From positions 1,112,234 through 1,176,233 of the forward strand of contig NZ_CANMPQ010000002.1 in the NCBI RefSeq assembly GCF_947499695.1: a DNA stretch of 64,000 nt, given 5' to 3'. How positions within the stretch are numbered: the stretch's first letter is position 1; each line of letters opens with the position of its first letter. This document shows positions 17,211-25,232 of the stretch, in pieces. The position numbers and the translations under genes were made by a program. The notes beneath the pieces are model-generated. The model saw only the letters and a program-made list of their open reading frames with translations, did no database searches and had not been told where the DNA came from. The stretch comes from an uncultured Allomuricauda sp. (GTDB lineage Bacteria > Bacteroidota > Bacteroidia > Flavobacteriales > Flavobacteriaceae).

Positions 17211-18058
17211 TCAGGAGATTAGGATATATTTTGTTGCTCGTTGCACTTGTTTCGAGTTGTAAATCCAAAAAAAGGACGGTGGTTAGTCAACCAAAACCTG
17301 TCGTAGAAGTAAAAAAAGAACGCAACCCCAATGCAGGAATTCCCGAAGATGGACCCAAAGATTCTGAATTGTATCCACTTCCTGTAAACCCAGGGCGTTT
17401 CGTGAAGTTCCCTATTGCTAATACCCAAGAATACATAGAAACCTTTGCTGAAATGGCCAAGTATGAGATGCGTGCCTTTGGCATTCCTGCCAGCATTACG
17501 TTGGCGCAGGGTATTTTAGAAAGTGGCTCGGGTAAAGGAGAACTCACCAGAAAAACCAACAATCATTTTGGGATAAAATGTCACACAGGATGGGATGGAG
17601 AGTTCGATTTTCATGATGATGATGCTAAGGGAGAATGTTTCCGAAAGTATAATCACCCTATGTATTCGTTCAGAGATCACAGTATTTTCCTGTCGTCGCG
17701 ATCACGTTATAAGTTTCTGTTTAATTATCGAAGGAATGATTATAAAAAATGGGCCTACGGTTTGCGTCAAGCCGGTTATGCTACGGACCGTAAATATCCC
17801 CAAAAACTAATCGCTCTGATTGAAAGGTACAATCTGGACCAATATGATGAAGAAGTGGTCCGTGGTGGATTGGAAACCGTTCGAGCACCCAAAAAATACG
17901 AAGTGTTTACCCATGTAGTGGCACAAGGAGAAACCTTATATGCCATTTCCCGGAAATATGCCATTTCGGTGGATGAAATCAAACAAATCAATAACCTAAA
18001 CAATAACACCATTTCCATTGGGCAAGTGCTCAATATCCGGAAAGAAAAGTCCAAATAA
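17207..18058 (+). CDS. Glucosaminidase-domain lipoprotein with LysM
   Basis: A 283-residue lipoprotein (LGYILLLVALVSSC signal, lipidated cysteine near residue 18). A proline-rich linker precedes an N-acetylglucosaminidase/FlgJ-type domain at about residues 75-220, with the catalytic-region motif ITLAQGILESGSGKGELTRK and NHFGIKCH. A single LysM module (HVVAQGETLYAISRKYAISV) lies at about 235-280. It should bind and cleave glycan strands of peptidoglycan in the periplasm, in cell separation or wall turnover. Its ATGA overlap with the PLP enzyme gene indicates coupled translation. The 417 bases that follow hold only an interrupted small membrane gene. Confidence 0.93.
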   Translation: MIRRLGYILLLVALVSSCKSKKRTVVSQPKPVVEVKKERNPNAGIPEDGPKDSELYPLPVNPGRFVKFPIANTQEYIETFAEMAKYEMRAFGIPASITLAQGILESGSGKGELTRKTNNHFGIKCHTGWDGEFDFHDDDAKGECFRKYNHPMYSFRDHSIFLSSRSRYKFLFNYRRNDYKKWAYGLRQAGYATDRKYPQKLIALIERYNLDQYDEEVVRGGLETVRAPKKYEVFTHVVAQGETLYAISRKYAISVDEIKQINNLNNNTISIGQVLNIRKEKSK

Positions 18059-18171
18059 GCAGTCATATCGAGTGCAATCGAGATATGGCGGTAATCATCC
18101 TGAGCTTGTTGATGTATGATTTGTTACATAGGTAAATTCAATGCAGGGAAAAGGAAACAAAATAAATTAAA

Positions 18172-18362
18172 TTGGGAAAATTTGATAATCTGTATTTTGG
18201 AATCCTGTTAATTATTCTGGGAGTTCTTTATTTTTTTGGAACTTAAAGAAGAGTTATCCTTCTGGTAAAAATGTCTTTACAAAATCAGATTATGTGATTT
18301 CCTGGGGCTTGGTTTTTTGTTTTGTTTTATTGGGCATAGTATTAATAATAAGGAATGTTTAA
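18172..18362 (+). pseudogene. Small two-segment membrane protein gene interrupted at a T7 run
   Basis: From a TTG at 18172 a frame reads GKFDNLYFGILLIILGVLYF and stops at 18246. The -1 frame continues with LKKSYPSGKNVFTKSDYVIS and WGLVFCFVLLGIVLIIRNV to a stop at 18362. One extra T in the 7-T run (about 18230-18237) would join them into a 63-residue protein with two membrane segments. In the zero frame the run is phased as T TTT TTT, the form of a -1 slippery heptamer. It may be a pseudogene, an assembly error in a homopolymer, or a programmed frameshift. I do not recognise the family. Confidence 0.45.
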
Positions 18363-18475
18363 AGTTCACTAAAACAATCGCTAGTTTTGCGTTCCATTTA
18401 TCATTACGCACTGGATTCTGAATTCAAAAATATAGAATTGTAGATTCGTGTTTGTAGGAATTACAAGTAGAACAA

Positions 18476-19753
18476 ATGATTTACCAAAGAAGCAGCGCCT
18501 TGTTCGCCGAGGCTAAAAAGTATATTCCCGGAGGGGTAAATTCCCCAGTGCGGGCGTTCAAAGCCGTAGGAGGAGACCCCATTTTTGTCAAAGAAGCCAA
18601 AGGAGCTTATTTGTATGATGAGGACGGCAACCAACTCATCGATTATATCGCCTCGTGGGGGCCATTGATTTTAGGTCATGCTCATGAACCGGTAATTAAT
18701 GCGGTAGTGGAGAAGGCCAAAAAAGGTACTTCTTTTGGAATGCCTACAGAAATTGAAACCGAACTGGCCAAATTGGCTGTTTCCATGGTGCCGAATATTG
18801 ATAAGATTCGTTTTGTAAATAGTGGTACCGAAGCCTGTATGAGTGCAGTACGATTAGCCCGTGGATATACTGGAAAAGATAAGATCATCAAGTTTGCTGG
18901 ATGCTACCACGGTCATTCGGATTCATTTTTGATTCAAGCCGGGAGTGGCGCTGTAACCTTTGGAAGTCCCAATAGTCCTGGAGTTACCCAAGGAACCGCA
19001 AAAGACACCCTACTAGCGAATTACAACGACCTGGAAAGTGTAAAAGCTTTGGTGGAAGCCAATAAAGGTGAGATTGCTGCCTTGATTCTGGAACCTGTTG
19101 CTGGAAATATGGGGTGTATTATCCCAACGGATGAATTTATTCAAGGTTTACGGGATGTTTGCACCCAGGAAAACATTCTTTTGTTATTTGACGAGGTGAT
19201 GACCGGATTCCGTTTAGGTATAGGTGGGGCACAAGAAGTTTTGGGCATAGATGCCGATATCGTCATGTTTGGAAAAGTAATTGGAGGGGGACTTCCCGTA
19301 GGGGCCTTTGCTGCAAGAGCTGAAATCATGGCGCATTTAGCACCCGAAGGACCGGTATACCAAGCGGGGACCTTGAGTGGAAATCCTTTGGCCATGGGTG
19401 CTGGGCTTGCCATGCTCACCGAATTAAACAACAAACCTGAAGTGTTTACCAGTTTGGCCCAAAAAACAGAATACTTACATAGAGGTATTGCCGAAGTATT
19501 GACCGAGAAAGGAGTGACACATCAAATCAATCGTTATGGTAGCATGATTTCAGTGCATTTTTGTGAAGAACCTGTGGTAGACTTTGCTTCTTCAGCCAAA
19601 GGGAATAATGATACCTTTAAAAAATACTTCCACGGAATGTTGGAGCAGGGGGTTTATTTACCGCCATCAGCATTTGAAAGCTATTTTTTGAATGATGCAC
19701 TAAGCTATACTGATTTGGATAAGACCATCGAGGCCGTTAAAACAATTTTCTAA
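18476..19753 (+). CDS. hemL: Glutamate-1-semialdehyde 2,1-aminomutase
   Basis: Full-length class III aminotransferase of 425 residues. It converts glutamate-1-semialdehyde to 5-aminolevulinate in the C5 route to heme. Visible motifs are [20 protein letters not shown] at the N-terminus, the [20 protein letters not shown] block, [16 protein letters not shown], and [15 protein letters not shown], where Lys267 forms the Schiff base with PLP. Length and motifs are canonical, which separates it from other aminotransferases. It has its own upstream spacer and is followed by a convergent MFS gene 7 bases away. Confidence 0.98.
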   Translation: MIYQRSSALFAEAKKYIPGGVNSPVRAFKAVGGDPIFVKEAKGAYLYDEDGNQLIDYIASWGPLILGHAHEPVINAVVEKAKKGTSFGMPTEIETELAKLAVSMVPNIDKIRFVNSGTEACMSAVRLARGYTGKDKIIKFAGCYHGHSDSFLIQAGSGAVTFGSPNSPGVTQGTAKDTLLANYNDLESVKALVEANKGEIAALILEPVAGNMGCIIPTDEFIQGLRDVCTQENILLLFDEVMTGFRLGIGGAQEVLGIDADIVMFGKVIGGGLPVGAFAARAEIMAHLAPEGPVYQAGTLSGNPLAMGAGLAMLTELNNKPEVFTSLAQKTEYLHRGIAEVLTEKGVTHQINRYGSMISVHFCEEPVVDFASSAKGNNDTFKKYFHGMLEQGVYLPPSAFESYFLNDALSYTDLDKTIEAVKTIF

Positions 19754-19760
19754 TCGGTAG

Positions 19761-20930
19761 CTAAGTAGATTTATTTTCTCCCAAACCCAACAACCCAAAA
19801 AGAGGACCAATGGCTAATATCATAAACATATATTGGTGCGAAATGTAGGTTTCAAGAGCTCCAATTACCTGAAGACTTACAATGGTAATGGCAAAACCTA
19901 TACAGTTCACAATGGTCAATGCTGTACCTTTTATTTCTACGGGTGCATTTTGTGCCACCAGGGTAGAGAACAATGGTGAATCCATTATCACTACCATCCC
20001 CCAAAACAAAAGGAATAAAATAAAAACGGGTAGGGAAGCATAAAGAAGTGCCAAAGGAGAAATCAAACAACAGATTCCTGACAAGAATATGGCCGTAGTT
20101 GCCGTTGTTTTGACACCTTTGCGAAGTGATATGTATCCGCCAATCACGCATGCCAATCCGCCTATGGCTATAATCCAAAACGACCAAAACGAAACCCGAA
20201 ATAGGTTAATTCCGTGTAATTCCATATAAATAGCTATCAGAACAGGTACAAAGGCCCAAAAGGTATAGAGTTCCCACATATGTCCAAAGTATCCGAAGGC
20301 GGCGGCCCTAAAATCCTTCTTTTTAAAAATGGAAAAACAAGCGGTCAGGTTTAAGTTCTGACTCGGTTTTCGAAAAGGACCATCAGGAACTAAAGTAACC
20401 ATAAGCAATCCGCCTAGAGTTGCAAGGGAAGAAGTGGCATAAATCACATATTGCCAGGGAAAAACGGCCGAGACCCATTTTAAAAAATGAGGTAACGCAG
20501 TACCTATTACCAAGGCGCCTACTAAATATCCCAAAGACTTTCCTAAACCTTTATCAAAATAATCAGCAGCTATTTTCATCCCTACGGGATAGATACCAGC
20601 CAAAAAGAATCCAGTAAAAAAACGGGAAAGTAATATATGTGTGGTCCCAGAGCCATCCCAAACTAGGACCAAATTGCTCAAGGCCCCCAAAATGGCACAC
20701 CATAAAAATACTTTGGAAGGTGAAAAACGATCAGTTAATGTAAGCATGGCAAAGAGCAAAGTGCCTATGATAAACCCAAATTGAACTGCTGCTGTGATAT
20801 TGCCCAAACTTGTACCTACTTCAAGCGTTGCGATAAGGCTTGTAAGTACCCCATTTCCTGCAAACCAAAGTGATGTGCACAAAAACTGCGCAATTACAAT
20901 GGTGGATAGAATATGTTTGGGAGGTTTCAC
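19761..20930 (-). CDS. MFS transporter
   Basis: A 389-residue integral membrane protein with about 12 predicted membrane segments. The loop between segments 2 and 3 reads LTDRFSPSKVFLW, and a central cytoplasmic loop follows LVPDGPFRKPSQNLNL, both in the major facilitator layout. IYPVGMKIAADYF with KSLGYLVGALVIGTALPHFL resembles nitrate/nitrite-porter-like and other small-solute MFS carriers, but the substrate cannot be assigned. It converges with hemL. The next gene upstream on the same strand is a membrane protein 82 bases away. Confidence 0.88.
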   Translation of the reverse strand: MKPPKHILSTIVIAQFLCTSLWFAGNGVLTSLIATLEVGTSLGNITAAVQFGFIIGTLLFAMLTLTDRFSPSKVFLWCAILGALSNLVLVWDGSGTTHILLSRFFTGFFLAGIYPVGMKIAADYFDKGLGKSLGYLVGALVIGTALPHFLKWVSAVFPWQYVIYATSSLATLGGLLMVTLVPDGPFRKPSQNLNLTACFSIFKKKDFRAAAFGYFGHMWELYTFWAFVPVLIAIYMELHGINLFRVSFWSFWIIAIGGLACVIGGYISLRKGVKTTATTAIFLSGICCLISPLALLYASLPVFILFLLFWGMVVIMDSPLFSTLVAQNAPVEIKGTALTIVNCIGFAITIVSLQVIGALETYISHQYMFMILAIGPLFGLLGLGENKST

Positions 20931-21012
20931 CTTTTAAATTAAAATCCGAAAAATAGTTATTTCAGGAAGAGGGGGAAACTATACCTCGAAAATAAACTTA
21001 AAATAGGTTCCT

Positions 21013-21744
21013 TTAATCCTTAATTACAGCTCGCAAAAAAGCTTCCACTGCTGGAGAACGACCTAGAGGTTCCAAAAAGCAGGTATAAATATTTACTAGC
21101 ACAGCCAAATAAGTGGCTGGGTGTTTTAGTTTTTTATATTTCCAAGCGGCCAAAATGACCATTCCAATAATCAGGGCTTGTGTAAAATAGACTGGGGTCA
21201 TGATATTGATGACAGGCCATTCTTCAAGGTGGATTAAAACATAAACGTTTTGAATTCCTCGTCCCAAAGCGGGCATCATAATCAAAAACACCGTAGTAAT
21301 TAACCACCAGGCGTGGTCCTCTAGGCTTTTTCGTTTTACAATGCTCATGATGACTGCATAACCAAAGGCCAAGATCATAACAATTTCTACGGCTGCAACA
21401 CCAATAAAGAACCATGGCTCAAAAGGCCCAAAATTATCTCTAAATTGAGCAGAATCGTTGGCATTGGTAATGTCTCTGAATAGCATACTAAAAGCTGTGA
21501 TACAGACACCACCAGCCAAAAACATGCCGATGATACCATTGGTTCTGTGTTTTTCCAATTGACCGTGGGTAGAATAATATGGTTGTATAATCAAGTAGAG
21601 ATACCAAATGGTGCCTGTCCAATAATGCACGTGTACAGCCCAGCCATTTTGGGTAAAATCCCCCCAATAGTCCCTGAAAATACCGAATTGCATAAAGATC
21701 ATGGGAATGATCATCCATTTGTACAGACTTTTGTAATGATTCAT
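21013..21744 (-). CDS. Seven-segment membrane protein of unknown function
   Basis: A 243-residue protein with about seven hydrophobic segments and little outside the membrane. Histidines lie near the ends of segments in AVHVHYWTGTIWYLYLI, GQLEKHRTNGIIGMF and LEDHAWWLITTVFLIMMPAL. Their placement recalls DUF2306-type or di-heme cytochrome-b-like membrane proteins, but no defined heme motif can be claimed. It lies upstream of the MFS gene on the same strand and diverges from the TetR gene, so it could be within reach of the TetR operator at 21907. Function is not recognised. Confidence 0.7.
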   Translation of the reverse strand: MNHYKSLYKWMIIPMIFMQFGIFRDYWGDFTQNGWAVHVHYWTGTIWYLYLIIQPYYSTHGQLEKHRTNGIIGMFLAGGVCITAFSMLFRDITNANDSAQFRDNFGPFEPWFFIGVAAVEIVMILAFGYAVIMSIVKRKSLEDHAWWLITTVFLIMMPALGRGIQNVYVLIHLEEWPVINIMTPVYFTQALIIGMVILAAWKYKKLKHPATYLAVLVNIYTCFLEPLGRSPAVEAFLRAVIKD

Positions 21745-21906
21745 TGCGCTATTTTTTGCGGTTAGAAAATTGCGTGGCTAATCCTTGCATGAAGGAAATG
21801 CACCTAACACTTTATAAAAAAATAGGGGGAGTTTGTTGATTACAAGATAGTTAAAATTATTATGAGCCTTTTGTTTGGCAGAAGTAATTTAAAAATAATT
21901 GTTAAA

Positions 21907-21930
21907 ATTTTACCGAACGTTTGGTAAAAT
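21907..21930. promoter_or_regulatory. Palindromic operator O1 upstream of the TetR gene
   Basis: A 24-bp inverted repeat, arms ATTTTACCGAAC and GTTTGGTAAAAT, with one mismatched pair. It contains the TTTG -33 element of the TetR gene promoter (21920-21923), so a bound protein would block transcription. The same core, TTACCGAACGTTCGGTAA, recurs perfectly at 22535. It is best read as the TetR binding site. Confidence 0.8.
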
Positions 21931-21942
21931 TGAAATTCTTTT

Positions 21943-21950
21943 TACATTTG
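21943..21950 (+). promoter_or_regulatory. -7 element of the TetR gene promoter
   Basis: TACATTTG matches TAnnTTTG and lies 19 bases after a TTTG at 21920-21923, the ideal Bacteroidota spacing. The transcript would begin at about 21954, at the ATG (21955), implying a leaderless or nearly leaderless mRNA. Confidence 0.7.
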
Positions 21951-21954
21951 CCCC

Positions 21955-22515
21955 ATGAGAATGGCAAAAGTATCAGATCAGGAAATTTTAAACGGATTGA
22001 TGTCCGTGTTTCGTTCCAAGGGATATGATGGGGCCAGCTTAAATGAGTTGGCGGAAGCAACAGGGCTTAAAAAAGCCAGTTTGTATCATCGCTTTCCTGG
22101 AGGGAAAAAGGAAATGACCACTGCCGTGCTCGACTTTATGGAATCCTGGATCGATGAAAAGGTCTATAAAGTATTATCGGATGACCAAGTTGCTCCAGCC
22201 AAACGTTTGGAGGAGGCTTTGACCAATATCAATATTGTCTATAACGAAGGGCGGGAGGTATGTTTGTATCGTTCACTTTCCATGGACACAGGAATGACAC
22301 TTTTTGGTGAAAAGATTGAGAAGGGAATTAACCAATGGTTGGATTCATTCAATGCTTTGGGTCAAGCTGTTGGACATAGCGAAACGGTTGGTTTGGATAT
22401 GGCAAAGCAAAGTTTTGTGGAGGTGCAGGGAAGTTTGGTCCTTTCCAAAGCAATGGGCAGTATAGAACCGTTTCAGCAAGCCATGCACCACATTAGAAAA
22501 CGATATATAGTATAA
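21955..22515 (+). CDS. TetR/AcrR family transcriptional repressor
   Basis: A 186-residue repressor. The N-terminal helix-turn-helix reads DQEILNGLMSVFRSKGYDGA, followed by SLNELAEATGLKKASLYHRF with the terminal PGGKKEM typical of the group. The C-terminal helical ligand domain (about residues 75-180) is variable, so the ligand is unknown. A second ATG two codons in (21961) is a possible alternative start. The gene is flanked by two palindromes of one sequence family (21907 and 22535), the second just upstream of the hydrolase gene. It therefore probably represses both itself and the hydrolase operon. Confidence 0.93.
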   Translation: MRMAKVSDQEILNGLMSVFRSKGYDGASLNELAEATGLKKASLYHRFPGGKKEMTTAVLDFMESWIDEKVYKVLSDDQVAPAKRLEEALTNINIVYNEGREVCLYRSLSMDTGMTLFGEKIEKGINQWLDSFNALGQAVGHSETVGLDMAKQSFVEVQGSLVLSKAMGSIEPFQQAMHHIRKRYIV

Positions 22516-22534
22516 AAAAATTTGAACATTAAAA

Positions 22535-22552
22535 TTACCGAACGTTCGGTAA
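22535..22552. promoter_or_regulatory. Palindromic operator O2 upstream of the alpha/beta hydrolase gene
   Basis: A perfect 18-bp palindrome TTACCGAACGTTCGGTAA, 30 bases before the hydrolase start and 19 bases after the TetR stop. It matches the core of O1 at 21907 with one difference. This indicates that the TetR protein controls the hydrolase and NTF2-like genes from here. Confidence 0.82.
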
Positions 22553-22582
22553 AAAATATAACAACAATTAAATTTTAAAACA

Positions 22583-23548
22583 ATGAAAACTAGAAAAACA
22601 ATTGTAACACTATTTACTTTGGCGTTGGTATTCGCCTCGAACCTTAACGGACAAAATAAAAGAAAGTCCGAAGCACAACAAGATTATCCAACTACCTACC
22701 ACACCGCAAAGATTTCGGGATTGGATATTTTTTATCGGGAGGCAGGTCCTAAAGATGCCCCCACGCTACTTTTATTGCATGGCTACCCCACTTCATCACA
22801 TATGTTCCGAAACTTAATGAAGGATTTATCCCAAGACTATCATTTGATTGCACCGGATTATCCTGGTTACGGTCGTAGCTCACAACCGCCAATGGCCGAG
22901 TTTGAATATTCGTTCGACAATTTTGCAGACATTATTGATGATCTTTTGGTACAACTTAAGGTGGATCGCTATAGCCTCTACTTGATGGATTATGGTGCAC
23001 CGGTAGGGTATAGAATCTTTGAAAAACACCCGGAAAGGGTAGAGGCATTTATTGTTCAGAATGGGAATGCGTATAAGGAAGGTTTGACAGACTTTTGGAA
23101 CCCACTACGTAAACTTTGGGCCAATAATTCCCAAGCTAATAAGGAGCCTTTACAGGCTTTCCATCAAATTGAAGGGTTAAAGTGGCAATATCTACATGGA
23201 GTACAAGATAGCACCAAAGTAAGTCCAGATAACTGGAATCACGATTTGCAACACTTGACCAGACCTGAGAATAATGAGATTCAGTTGGCCATGTTCTATG
23301 ATTACCGCACTAATGTGGATAAGTATCCTGGATGGCAAAAGTTGTTTCGCGAACATCAGATACCAACTTTGATTGTCTGGGGAAAGAACGATTACATTTT
23401 CCCTCCTTCTGGAGCGCATCCATATAAGAAGGATTTAAATAATGTGGAATTTCATTTGTTGAATACAGGTCATTTCGCATTGGAAGAAAAGGGAGATGAA
23501 ATAGCAAACTATATCGACAATTTCCTGAAGAAGAACAAAATTCAATAA
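22583..23548 (+). CDS. Exported alpha/beta hydrolase, epoxide hydrolase/dehalogenase-like
   Basis: A 321-residue protein with a signal peptide (TIVTLFTLALVFASNLNG, cleavage near residue 24). The alpha/beta hydrolase core has the oxyanion segment LLLHGYPTSSHMFRNL, PDYPGYGRSSQPP, and a nucleophile elbow LMDYGAPVG in which the nucleophile is Asp rather than Ser, as in epoxide hydrolases and haloalkane dehalogenases. IVWGKNDYIFPP supplies the acid and LLNTGHFALEE the histidine. It probably hydrolyses a small, perhaps toxic, organic compound in the periplasm. The TetR operator lies just upstream. Confidence 0.88.
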   Translation: MKTRKTIVTLFTLALVFASNLNGQNKRKSEAQQDYPTTYHTAKISGLDIFYREAGPKDAPTLLLLHGYPTSSHMFRNLMKDLSQDYHLIAPDYPGYGRSSQPPMAEFEYSFDNFADIIDDLLVQLKVDRYSLYLMDYGAPVGYRIFEKHPERVEAFIVQNGNAYKEGLTDFWNPLRKLWANNSQANKEPLQAFHQIEGLKWQYLHGVQDSTKVSPDNWNHDLQHLTRPENNEIQLAMFYDYRTNVDKYPGWQKLFREHQIPTLIVWGKNDYIFPPSGAHPYKKDLNNVEFHLLNTGHFALEEKGDEIANYIDNFLKKNKIQ

Positions 23549-23647
23549 TTAGGTTCGCTGCCCGTAGCATTGTTTTTTCATGATGCTGCGGGTAGTGTTT
23601 TTAACTTTTTCACGACTCAATCCAAATCACAAACAATCATAAACATC

Positions 23648-24070
23648 ATGGAAAAAGACGAAATAAAATTGCCGGTACCTCCCTTTACTTTAGAGACGGC
23701 CAGACAGAAAATTCAAATGGCTGAAGATGCCTGGAACAGCCAAGACCCTGTTAAAGTATCCAAGGCGTATACCGTGGATAGTGAGTGGCGAAATCGCTCA
23801 CAATTTGTTAATGGAAGGAACGAAATCCAGTCATTTTTGGAAGACAAATGGCAAAATGAGTTGAATTACAAATTGAAAAAGGAATATTGGGCCCATGGAG
23901 ATGACCGCATTGCCGTACGATTTGAGTATGAATACCAAACTGCAAACGGCGACTGGTTTCGTGCCTATGGTAATGAGAACTGGGAATTTGATGCCAAAGG
24001 CTTGATGAAAAAACGGTATGCTAGTATCAACGATGTTACCATTGCAGAAGGAGAGCGAAAGCTGAAATGA
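23648..24070 (+). CDS. NTF2-like protein (DUF1348, SnoaL fold)
   Basis: A 140-residue single-domain protein with the start taken at [20 protein letters not shown]; the frame is open further up to 23570, but the family begins near here. The sequence [60 protein letters not shown] and [14 protein letters not shown] matches the DUF1348 group of the NTF2/SnoaL superfamily, a cone-shaped fold with a hydrophobic pocket. No catalytic residue is known. It follows the hydrolase gene on the same strand by 99 bases and precedes a strong terminator, so it is probably in the same TetR-controlled unit. Confidence 0.88.
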   Translation: MEKDEIKLPVPPFTLETARQKIQMAEDAWNSQDPVKVSKAYTVDSEWRNRSQFVNGRNEIQSFLEDKWQNELNYKLKKEYWAHGDDRIAVRFEYEYQTANGDWFRAYGNENWEFDAKGLMKKRYASINDVTIAEGERKLK

Positions 24071-24083
24071 AGAATGGGAATAG

Positions 24084-24108
24084 AAGACGGGGCCTTGGCC
24101 CCGTCTTT
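24084..24108. terminator. Bidirectional intrinsic terminator
   Basis: GACGGGGCC and GGCCCCGTC (24086-24094 and 24097-24105) form a perfect 9-bp GC-rich stem, followed by TTT on the plus strand. On the minus strand it follows the DoxX gene after a TTGAGTTAGTTAG element. It separates the convergent TetR and heme-uptake operons. Confidence 0.85.
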
Positions 24109-24144
24109 AACAAAAACAAACTAAAACTAACTAACTCAACCAGG

Positions 24145-24588
24145 TCAAATCGGTTTGATCCAAAGCAAGTGTTTCCATTTTTTATGTTCTTTCAGCACCA
24201 AAATTATATTGATGGCAAAAAGCCCCCCGGTTTGTAATAGCTCTCCCATTTCATCAGCTTCAAGAAATACATGAAACAAAAAGATATGCAGAGTTATGGG
24301 CAGCAGGAATACTGCTCCAACAAAGCTAGTTCCTTGCAAAAGTATGAGCAACCCAAAGAGCAGTTCTGCTATTCCTAAAACCTGCCAAAAGTATCCTGTC
24401 TGTTTCGCACCGCTGATATACAAAATCTTCCGAAGAGTACTTTCCTTTTCAGGTGACTTGAATTTTTCTGTCTTTTCCACTACTTCAACGGGTGAAGGAA
24501 TGGGTTTTTGGAATTTTTGGATTCCACCATAGACCATCATGCCACCCAAAATGAGTCTAAGGACAATAAATAAAATATTTGCTTTCAT
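24145..24588 (-). CDS. DoxX-like membrane protein
   Basis: A 147-residue protein with four membrane segments. It has the DoxX start NILFIVLRLILGGMMVYGGI with QKF, and GYFWQVLGIAELLFGLLILL, LLPITLHIFLFHVFLEADEM and FAINIILVLKEHKKW. The DoxX superfamily includes quinone-reducing-complex-like and redox membrane proteins. It starts 1 base after the HmuY stop, so it is the last gene of the TonB receptor-HmuY operon; a role in heme handling or reduction at the inner membrane is inferred only from that. Confidence 0.85.
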   Translation of the reverse strand: MKANILFIVLRLILGGMMVYGGIQKFQKPIPSPVEVVEKTEKFKSPEKESTLRKILYISGAKQTGYFWQVLGIAELLFGLLILLQGTSFVGAVFLLPITLHIFLFHVFLEADEMGELLQTGGLFAINIILVLKEHKKWKHLLWIKPI

Positions 24589-24589
24589 C

Positions 24590-25219
24590 TTATTGGGTCA
24601 AAGTGGTTTCACCTGCATTCGGGTTGTACACATAATTGAAGGTATAGAAGCGCGAAGCATCAGTATTCGGATCCGGGTTGGCCGGTGCATCTTCATAATA
24701 ACTCAAAAACTCAACCTTGGCATATTTTCCATCATGTGTACGGATTACGAACACTTTCCCAGGAATTGCAGATACTATGTTGGTCATAAAATTATAGTTA
24801 TACCATCCATTGTCGCTTCCTGAGGGAATGGCAAATGCACCATCAGCATCTTGAGTAAAAGTGAGCCCGTCGGCATCTGTGATACTGCCGAAAGTTCCGG
24901 ACTGAACGGAAGCTCCTCCATTTCCACTTCGACTTGGCTCTTCGGCAGTTCCCGTCACTACGCCTCCATTTACAGCCACGGTTGTTCCTCTAAAAGCAAG
25001 GTCCCATTCAGTTTCGCTTGTGGTTACTTGCCCAGTAGCAAAATTGAATTTGGTAAAAACTCCTCCCACGGGCTGACCTTGGCCTCCAGTTTGGGGTGCG
25101 GCAATGTTGGACGCTGTTTTGCTTTCGACAGGAACGAGATTTGGACCATCATCATCACTGCAGCTTGCAAAAGCGATCAATACGAACAAAAGGCTAAAAA
25201 GTTTAAAATTGGTTTTCAT
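24590..25219 (-). CDS. HmuY family heme-binding lipoprotein
   Basis: A 209-residue lipoprotein: FKLFSLLFVLIAFASC is the signal, with the lipidated cysteine near residue 20, followed by SDDDG. The mature part has the HmuY pattern: FTKFNFATGQVTTSETEWDL, AFRGTTVAVNGG, GWYNYNFMTNIVSAIPGKVF and RTHDGKYAKVEFLSYYED, an all-beta right-hand-like domain. HmuY proteins of Bacteroidota sit on the surface and take heme from host or environmental hemoproteins for the outer membrane receptor. It lies 13 bases after the TonB receptor gene, its expected partner. Confidence 0.92.
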   Translation of the reverse strand: MKTNFKLFSLLFVLIAFASCSDDDGPNLVPVESKTASNIAAPQTGGQGQPVGGVFTKFNFATGQVTTSETEWDLAFRGTTVAVNGGVVTGTAEEPSRSGNGGASVQSGTFGSITDADGLTFTQDADGAFAIPSGSDNGWYNYNFMTNIVSAIPGKVFVIRTHDGKYAKVEFLSYYEDAPANPDPNTDASRFYTFNYVYNPNAGETTLTQ

Positions 25220-25232
25220 GAGTATGTATATA

